Of a stretch of DNA of 19,044 nucleotides, positions 14,968-19,044 are shown piece after piece. The number at the start of each line of letters is the position of its first letter. Position 1 is the stretch's first letter. The position numbers and the translations under genes were made by a program. Source of the stretch: an uncultured bacterium. Lineage in GTDB: Bacteria; Cyanobacteriota; Vampirovibrionia; Gastranaerophilales; Gastranaerophilaceae. The notes under the pieces were generated by a model. The model saw only the letters and a program-made list of their open reading frames with translations. It did no database searches and was not told the origin of the DNA. The stretch is from positions 1-19,044 of the forward strand of contig USFB01000033.1 in the NCBI GenBank assembly GCA_900553895.1, read 5' to 3'.

Positions 14968-14987
14968 TAGAAAAACATCATTAATTG

Positions 14988-15027
14988 AAATGCGATTATT
15001 ACATCATGTAATAATCGCATTTTTTTT
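14988..15027 (+). terminator. Rho-independent terminator after the second prepilin
   Basis: A perfect 15-base inverted repeat AAATGCGATTATTAC / GTAATAATCGCATTT with a 5-base ATCAT loop, continuing into a run of eight T (15020-15027). It lies 20 bases after the prepilin stop. Confidence 0.92.
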
Positions 15028-15059
15028 GTAAATTTTTGTAAAGATTTCTTGCAAATCTC

Positions 15060-15087
15060 TAAAGTTTTTAGCTAAATGTGCCGTAAA
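15060..15087 (+). promoter_or_regulatory. Sigma-28 (FliA/SigD)-type flagellar promoter candidate
   Basis: TAAAGTTT (15060-15067) followed after 12 bases by GCCGTAAA (15080-15087). The family consensus is TAAAGTTT-N11-GCCGATAA, so the first element is exact, the second keeps GCCG and the A-rich end, and the spacer is one base longer than ideal. A start near 15097 would give a leader of about 31 bases with an AAGGA site. Confidence 0.55.
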
Positions 15088-15127
15088 CATGGGTATACAA
15101 GGGAAAATATAAGGACCTAGCAACAAA

Positions 15128-16324
15128 ATGGGAATGTCAGCATCACAAGCTAATTTATTAACTCTTACGAGTAGGCTTCATGACATTGAGTATAAAGCTC
15201 AAAACATTGAAAGCCAAAAAATAGCTTTGGCAACTCAAAAAGATGAGTTGTACCAGACATATTGTGATGCTTTGGATAAAACAAAAATTCAAGTTGCATT
15301 TAGAAACTCAAATGGAACAAGTAGTTATGTAGATGCAACATTTTCTTCTGTTTGCACTTATGATGAAAATCGTCAAAAACAATATGCAATAAGAGATTCT
15401 CAAACCGGTAAAGTTATTGTTGATTCAGAAGTTTATAACGCTTATACAGAGGGTTGTTTTAGTGATAAGTATTCATTTGCCTGGGCAATGATGGGCATGG
15501 GACTTAGTTACAGTTATTCTGATGTCAACATGAACGGTGCCTATGGTCAAGGTAACCAAGTTGGCATTGGTACTAACAGCGAGGGCAATTTTGGCTCAGA
15601 AACGACTGAAGGTTCTGAAAACCTATTCATGACAGATGCAGAACGTTATGCTTTTGATAAATATAAGGCAGAAAACCCAAGTGGTAAAGTTGTAACAGCC
15701 TACAATAATTTGTTGGAAACTTCAAATAATAGCGAATCAACGACTTCTGAAAAACAAGAAGCTTTAAATAGTTTTCGATCTGAATTGTATTCTAATTCCG
15801 AAATTAGAAATAATACTTACGAATATATGCGCCGTGACAAAACTGCTCCGCAAGAACCGGTAGAGTATAATGAAGATTTACCGGAAAATATGGATATTCA
15901 AATGTTTAATTATTATGTAAATTTGTTTGATGAAATTCAAGCAAATGGCGGCTGCCAAGAAATTGATGCACAATATACTTCTGGTGATGATGGGGCTGAA
16001 TGGTTTAATAATATGGTAACGTCAGGTAGAGTTTTAATCGATTTCTTTGATGATAATAATTCAGCAAAAAAAGAATGGAAAGAAACAAGTGTTGCAACGA
16101 GCACTAACCAAAATTATCTTACAGAAGTTTCTGATGAAAAAGATTTGAAAAAGGCAGAAGCGACTTACGAATACGAACTGGACAAGATTAATAAAAAAGA
16201 TACAAAATACGATCAGGATTTGAGTAAATTAGAAACCGAAAGAACATCTATTACAACAGAAATGGATGCAATTAAAACTGTTAGAAACGATAATATTGAA
16301 AGAACTTTCGGTATTTTTAGCTAG
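15128..16324 (+). CDS. Coiled-coil protein of unknown function (MGMSASQ-type)
   Basis: A 398-residue protein without a signal peptide or membrane helix. It begins MGMSASQANLLTLTSRLHD and continues as a helix to about residue 55; a central region (about 60-310) is mixed, Asn- and Ser-rich, with a hydrophobic patch AWAMMGMGLSYSY near residue 120; residues 340-398 form a charged coiled coil ending DNIERTFGIFS. Helices at both ends around a variable middle recall flagellar axial proteins (flagellin, hook-associated proteins), though no family motif is present. I recall similar MGxSASQ starts in hypothetical proteins of related lineages but cannot confirm it. A sigma-28-like promoter upstream supports a flagellar link. 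It is a single-gene unit flanked by terminators. Confidence 0.75.
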   Translation: MGMSASQANLLTLTSRLHDIEYKAQNIESQKIALATQKDELYQTYCDALDKTKIQVAFRNSNGTSSYVDATFSSVCTYDENRQKQYAIRDSQTGKVIVDSEVYNAYTEGCFSDKYSFAWAMMGMGLSYSYSDVNMNGAYGQGNQVGIGTNSEGNFGSETTEGSENLFMTDAERYAFDKYKAENPSGKVVTAYNNLLETSNNSESTTSEKQEALNSFRSELYSNSEIRNNTYEYMRRDKTAPQEPVEYNEDLPENMDIQMFNYYVNLFDEIQANGGCQEIDAQYTSGDDGAEWFNNMVTSGRVLIDFFDDNNSAKKEWKETSVATSTNQNYLTEVSDEKDLKKAEATYEYELDKINKKDTKYDQDLSKLETERTSITTEMDAIKTVRNDNIERTFGIFS

Positions 16325-16364
16325 ATTTATAACCTATTTATTTTCCCTTTTTCCTTTTCCTTAG

Positions 16365-16392
16365 CCACTTTTCTTCTAAAGTGGTTTTTTTT
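16365..16392 (+). terminator. Rho-independent terminator after the coiled-coil gene
   Basis: CCACTTT / AAAGTGG inverted repeat with a 6-base loop (16365-16384), followed by eight T. It lies 40 bases after the stop codon. Confidence 0.92.
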
Positions 16393-16394
16393 AG

Positions 16395-16424
16395 TTAATA
16401 AATAAACTTGTTTTGTAGTATAAT
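16395..16424 (+). promoter_or_regulatory. Promoter for the prephenate dehydratase-like gene
   Basis: A perfect TATAAT (16419-16424) lies 18 bases after TTAATA (16395-16400), immediately downstream of the previous terminator. The start near 16431 gives a 17-base leader containing CGGAG. Confidence 0.45.
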
Positions 16425-16447
16425 TATTAAAAGATACGGAGTTTTTT

Positions 16448-17293
16448 ATGTTTGAAGATTTTAATGAAGTAGTATGTTTAGGTAAGGGGGGCTCTTATTC
16501 TGAAATCGCAAAGGATAAGCTGTTTTGTGCGTACGATTTGTTTCTTTATCAACTCTCACTTACATCAATAAAAGAATGTATTGAATATGTGGATGAAAAC
16601 TGTAACGCAATTGCGATACTTCCTGTCGAAACTACTTATAAAGGCATAATCAGGGAAACTATTGATAACTTGATTCAAACAAAAAATCAAAATATTCAAA
16701 TATTAGCGGAAACAATAGTGCCGGTAAACGACTGTATTTTGTCTAAAACTACCGAATTTTATAGCTTGACGGGATTGATTGCAAACCCAAACGCATTGGG
16801 AAAATGTAAAACCTTCGTGAAAGATGAAATGCCAAGACAATTAAATATAGTAGTGGCAGAAAGCATGGATGAATCAGCAAGGCTTTTGTGCAATTATAAT
16901 TTGACATATTCAATTATTGGAACGCATAAAACAGCAGAAATTTATAATTTAAATGTTTTAAAAGAACATATAGAGGATGATAAAAATAATAAACGCAGAT
17001 TTATAGTTATTGGTGATGCAGAAACAAAACCAACAGGTAAAGATAAAACAAGTCTTGTTCTTTTCTTGGAAGACCGCCAAGGTGCATTACTGGATATTGT
17101 TCAAGTGTTTGTAAAATATCATATCAATATTACGCAAATTAATTCAAAGATGATGAACGATAATGCTGAAGAACAAGCTGTATTTATAGATTTTGATGGA
17201 CATAAGCATGATGAAATTATTAAACAGTTGATAGCAGATCTTGAACCGTTGTGCCAAAGTGCAAGAATTATTGGTTCATATGCTAAATTCTAA
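16448..17293 (+). CDS. Prephenate dehydratase-like protein with ACT domain (divergent)
   Basis: A 281-residue protein with the two-domain layout of PheA: a periplasmic-binding-like dehydratase domain (residues 1-190) and an ACT domain (about 201-279, DRQGALLDIVQVF). Prephenate dehydratase makes phenylpyruvate for phenylalanine synthesis. Framework motifs are present (LGKGGSYSEIA, NPNALGKC, AEIYNLNVLKEHIED). Key residues are not: the TRF motif reads RRF (Arg183 for the catalytic Thr), the PxENS motif reads PVETT (59-63), and the ACT ESRP motif reads NSKM. Either the active site is remodelled or the protein is a non-catalytic paralogue, for instance an amino-acid sensor. It has its own promoter and a GGAG site. 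Confidence 0.75.
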   Translation: MFEDFNEVVCLGKGGSYSEIAKDKLFCAYDLFLYQLSLTSIKECIEYVDENCNAIAILPVETTYKGIIRETIDNLIQTKNQNIQILAETIVPVNDCILSKTTEFYSLTGLIANPNALGKCKTFVKDEMPRQLNIVVAESMDESARLLCNYNLTYSIIGTHKTAEIYNLNVLKEHIEDDKNNKRRFIVIGDAETKPTGKDKTSLVLFLEDRQGALLDIVQVFVKYHINITQINSKMMNDNAEEQAVFIDFDGHKHDEIIKQLIADLEPLCQSARIIGSYAKF

Positions 17294-17324
17294 TTTTATA
17301 AATTGTTTATTTAAAAGAAAATTC

Positions 17325-17353
17325 TTGACATTAAAATATGTTTAAGTTAATAT
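17325..17353 (+). promoter_or_regulatory. Strong promoter of the tRNA cluster
   Basis: Consensus TTGACA (17325-17330), a 17-base spacer and TAATAT (17348-17353). The start would fall near 17360, four bases before the first tRNA. Confidence 0.8.
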
Positions 17354-17363
17354 AAATCTTGTC

Positions 17364-17435
17364 GCCGGTATAGCTCAACGGTAGAGCAACGGTTTTGTAA
17401 ACCGTAGGTTGTAGGTTCGATTCCTATTACCGGCT
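17364..17435 (+). tRNA. tRNA-Thr (anticodon TGT)
   Basis: A 72-base cloverleaf: acceptor stem GCCGGTA/TACCGGC, D arm GCTC/GAGC, anticodon stem ACGGT/ACCGT with loop TTTGTAA (anticodon TGT), and T loop GTTCGAT. CCA is not encoded; a run of T follows directly. Confidence 0.95.
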
Positions 17436-17442
17436 TTTTTAA

Positions 17443-17459
17443 TAAGAGAGGTTCTCTTA
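17443..17459. repeat. Short hairpin between tRNA genes
   Basis: TAAGAGA / TCTCTTA with a 3-base loop. No T run follows, so it is not a terminator; it could be a processing signal in the tRNA precursor. Confidence 0.4.
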
Positions 17460-17476
17460 CAGCCCTTGTGGCATTT

Positions 17477-17548
17477 GCCTTTGTGGCGCAGGGACTCTGC
17501 CGAATAAAAGATTGAGTATCTTTTATGAGAGGTAGCACTCCAAAGGGG
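17477..17548 (+). pseudogene. tRNA-like relic (decayed tRNA-Thr copy)
   Basis: The first 17 bases are identical to the 5' end of tRNA-Thr(GGT) 91 bases downstream; with the preceding T the exact match is 18 bases (17476-17493 and 17567-17584). GCCTTTG here can pair with CAAAGGG at 17541-17547, placing an acceptor-like stem 71 bases apart, as in the real gene. A central hairpin AAAAGAT/ATCTTTT resembles an anticodon arm. The D arm is imperfect and no T arm can be formed, so it is not a functional tRNA. Confidence 0.5.
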
Positions 17549-17567
17549 GTGAGTAGTTCTGAAATAT

Positions 17568-17639
17568 GCCTTTGTGGCGCAGGGGTAGCGCACTCCCTTG
17601 GTAAGGGAGAGGCCACGAGTTCAAATCTCGTCAAAGGCA
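17568..17639 (+). tRNA. tRNA-Thr (anticodon GGT)
   Basis: A 72-base cloverleaf: acceptor GCCTTTG/CAAAGGC, D arm GCGC/GCGC, anticodon stem CTCCC/GGGAG with loop TTGGTAA (anticodon GGT), T arm ACGAG/CTCGT with loop TTCAAAT. CCA is not encoded. With the TGT gene it covers the threonine codons. Confidence 0.95.
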
Positions 17640-17660
17640 TTTTTAATGATAATTTAATAT

Positions 17661-17746
17661 GGGTAGGTGGCCGAGTGGCTAAAGGCGGCAGACTGTAAAT
17701 CTGTTCTCATTCGAGTACGAAGGTTCGAATCCTTCCCTGCCCACCA
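17661..17746 (+). tRNA. tRNA-Tyr (anticodon GTA)
   Basis: Class II tRNA: acceptor GGGTAGG/CCTGCCC, anticodon arm CAGA-CTGTAAA-TCTG (anticodon GTA), a long variable arm (about 17703-17719), T loop GTTCGAA, and an encoded CCA (17744-17746), unlike the two tRNA-Thr genes. The integrase gene lies just beyond its 3' end, so this tRNA is the likely integration site of the element to the right. Confidence 0.95.
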
Positions 17747-17749
17747 TAG

Positions 17750-17785
17750 TATTATCAAGGCTTTCATCGTTTTGATAATATTTTT
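17750..17785 (+). terminator. Terminator after tRNA-Tyr
   Basis: TATTATCAA (17750-17758) pairs with TTGATAATA (17772-17780) across a 13-base loop, followed by TTTTTGTTTTT. It would end the tRNA transcript and lies inside the presumed left end of the integrated element. Confidence 0.65.
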
Positions 17786-17796
17786 GTTTTTAAGAT

Positions 17797-17850
17797 ATAT
17801 CTAACAAATATCTAACCGATTTCAATATCTAACTCCTCACAGTTAGATAT
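17797..17850. repeat. Repeated 9-mers, candidate integrase arm-type sites
   Basis: ATATCTAAC occurs exactly at 17797-17805, 17808-17816 and 17825-17833, with an exact inverted copy GTTAGATAT at 17842-17850. They lie between the tRNA-Tyr 3' end and the integrase, overlapping the integrase stop codon. Tyrosine integrases with an N-terminal arm-binding domain bind such short direct repeats next to the core site. The last direct copy and the inverted copy also form a perfect 9-bp hairpin followed by seven T, so a terminator is an alternative. Confidence 0.55.
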
Positions 17851-18828
17851 ATTTTTTTGACCTTTTAAAATATTAGACAATACATCTGCAGATTTTTGTT
17901 TTACCTTTGTATCTAAATGTGCATATATATTTGCAGTAGTATTAAAATTTGAATGTCCAAGCCACTCTTGTATTTCTTTTAACTGTATTCCTCTAGCTAG
18001 TAATAAACTTGCACAACTATGTCGTAAATCGTGAAATCTAATTATTCTTAAATTATTGTTTTTCAGTAATCTTTTGAAATGCTTTGTTATAAAGTCTGGT
18101 TTTATTATATTACCTAAAGAATCAACACAAATATATTCTTCATATTTTGAAATATAATCATTTTTACATAGCTTTTTATTGTTTTCTTGTATTTGTTTAA
18201 ATCTTTTTAATATTTCTGCTACTTCTGGAACTAAAGGTAATGTTCTATAACTTGTCTTATTTTTTGTTCTATCTTTTCCAAGTACCTGTCTTTCACCTTT
18301 TATACTAACTTGAACAATAGTATGTTTTATAGTAATAGAATTGTTTTCAAAATTAATAGCATTCCATTTTAAACAAATTATTGCATGATAGTGAATTACT
18401 GTGTTACTGCTTAATCCATCATTTAATAAATAAGTATAAAAATCTTGTATATTAATAGGTTGCAATTCTTTTAATCTTATTTTATTTGCAGTAAAGTAGT
18501 TATTTATTCTATAATTTACCATTTGTTCATAAGAACCATAAGTATTCAGTTCTATTGTAGGTTTTATTATTTTTAGCCAATTTTTCATATAATCAACAAA
18601 CAATATACCTTTTATTACTTCATTATCTTTGTTATTTGTATTTTTTAATTCAAGTTCTTGTTCAAATTCTTTTCGCATTTGTTCAGCTTTTTGCATTGCT
18701 AGTTTTTTATTACCCTTTACAGGTAAATGTGTAGATTGCCATTTTTGTTTTCTTTTTCCTGTATCATCTTTATAATTTATAACGGCATGATATTTTCCAT
18801 TTTTTTCGTGTAGGCTTACTGTTACCAT
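17812..18828 (-). CDS. int: Tyrosine integrase with an apparent internal deletion
   Basis: A 338-residue phage/ICE-type integrase. Residues 1-60 are an arm-DNA-binding domain (GKYHAVINYKDDTGKRKQKW), about 73-150 the SAM-like core-binding domain (FVDYMKNWL, LSSNTVIHYHAI), and the rest the catalytic domain with HDLRH (His266, Arg269), GHSN (His292) and the nucleophile Tyr302 (NIYAHL). The sequence passes directly from HYHAI (about 150) to CLKWNAINFENNSI, skipping the segment that normally carries NPA, the long helices and the TGLRRGE motif with the first catalytic Arg. The protein is accordingly shorter than most relatives, so it is probably inactive. A good AGGAG site precedes the ATG. It is read toward tRNA-Tyr. 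Confidence 0.88.
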   Translation of the reverse strand: MVTVSLHEKNGKYHAVINYKDDTGKRKQKWQSTHLPVKGNKKLAMQKAEQMRKEFEQELELKNTNNKDNEVIKGILFVDYMKNWLKIIKPTIELNTYGSYEQMVNYRINNYFTANKIRLKELQPINIQDFYTYLLNDGLSSNTVIHYHAIICLKWNAINFENNSITIKHTIVQVSIKGERQVLGKDRTKNKTSYRTLPLVPEVAEILKRFKQIQENNKKLCKNDYISKYEEYICVDSLGNIIKPDFITKHFKRLLKNNNLRIIRFHDLRHSCASLLLARGIQLKEIQEWLGHSNFNTTANIYAHLDTKVKQKSADVLSNILKGQKNISNCEELDIEIG

Positions 18829-18915
18829 TTTTAACTCCTTTCTAAAACATAACAGACCTAATTTAACCTACTTACTGATATTCAAGTATATAATACCATG
18901 TAAGTTGTTAAAAAT

Positions 18916-19044
18916 CTAGTCTGTAGTTTTATTTTCACTAATTAAATATGAAATTACATTTGCTTTTGGTATTTTGTATTCTCTGCCGATTTTAAGAGCT
19001 TTTATAGTATTATCTCTTATTAATCTGTATGCAAGAGTAATACC
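18916..19044 (-). CDS. Excisionase-like / MerR-type HTH protein (partial)
   Basis: The last 42 residues of a minus-strand gene that starts beyond the right edge: RLIRDNTIKALKIGREYKIPKANVISYLI matches the end of small excisionase-family DNA-binding domains (recognition helix, basic wing, then a hydrophobic helix). Such proteins control integrase direction. Its position just upstream of the integrase, in the same orientation and about 90 bases away, fits an xis-int module. Confidence 0.7.
   Translation of the reverse strand, partial: GITLAYRLIRDNTIKALKIGREYKIPKANVISYLISENKTTD

Noticed and set aside
17347..17640. Two minus-strand open frames of 97 and 72 codons across the tRNA cluster
   Set aside because: They lie antisense to two tRNA genes and the relic; the apparent protein is the usual artefact of translating tRNA sequence.
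1..19044. CRISPR arrays, insertion sequences, or known anti-phage systems
   Set aside because: No repeat-spacer pattern, transposase or defence-gene motif was seen; the only tandem repeats are the 8-bp units at 5190-5297 and the 9-mers at 17797-17850.

Overview
The window is low-GC bacterial chromosome. Two prepilins with an FTLAEVLI-type N-terminus and a D-x-NG...PN..GKD segment, a flagellar stator pair, many two-component proteins and a coiled-coil protein starting MGMSASQ together suggest an uncultured gut-type non-photosynthetic cyanobacterial relative (Vampirovibrionia/Melainabacteria, Gastranaerophilales-like). That placement is an inference from protein style; there is no rRNA or other marker in the window.

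Left part (1-6266, genes on the minus strand). The edge holds an intergenic hairpin repeat and a gene broken by a stop codon. Then comes a compact motA-motB-(RNase H-like) operon with 1-4 bp overlaps. A second minus-strand operon reads, in transcription order: prepilin, PC4-like ssDNA-binding protein, a sensor-less histidine kinase, and a REC/degenerate-GGDEF/REC regulator. The kinase is preceded by an unusual palindrome built of 8-bp repeats and has no visible Shine-Dalgarno sequence.

Middle part (6328-11855, plus strand). A promoter back-to-back with the prepilin promoter appears to give a leaderless mRNA for a REC-PAS-histidine kinase. The kinase gene overlaps by 4 bp a NarL/LuxR-type response regulator, which in turn overlaps by 1 bp a protein of unknown function with a TolB-like segment. 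A separate promoter-like sequence then leads to a CpaE/TadZ-type REC-ATPase followed by a six-helix membrane protein. Convergent to these is an orphan CheR-type methyltransferase, divergent from a YifB/ComM AAA+ protein; the last two may share a symmetrical -10 element. A second prepilin with a strong terminator follows.

Right part (15060-19044). A sigma-28 (flagellar) promoter-like sequence precedes a coiled-coil protein of unknown function. Next are a divergent prephenate dehydratase-like ACT protein, then tRNA-Thr(TGT), a tRNA-like relic, tRNA-Thr(GGT) and tRNA-Tyr(GTA). Immediately after tRNA-Tyr lies the end of an integrated element: repeated 9-mers that may be integrase arm sites, a tyrosine integrase that seems to have lost the segment carrying its first catalytic arginine, and an excisionase-like partial gene at the window edge.

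Taken together, the cluster looks like surface-appendage biology (flagellar motor, type IV pilin-like proteins, a pilus-positioning ATPase, DNA-uptake helicase) wired to two phosphorelay modules, next to a tRNA-anchored, probably immobilised mobile element.
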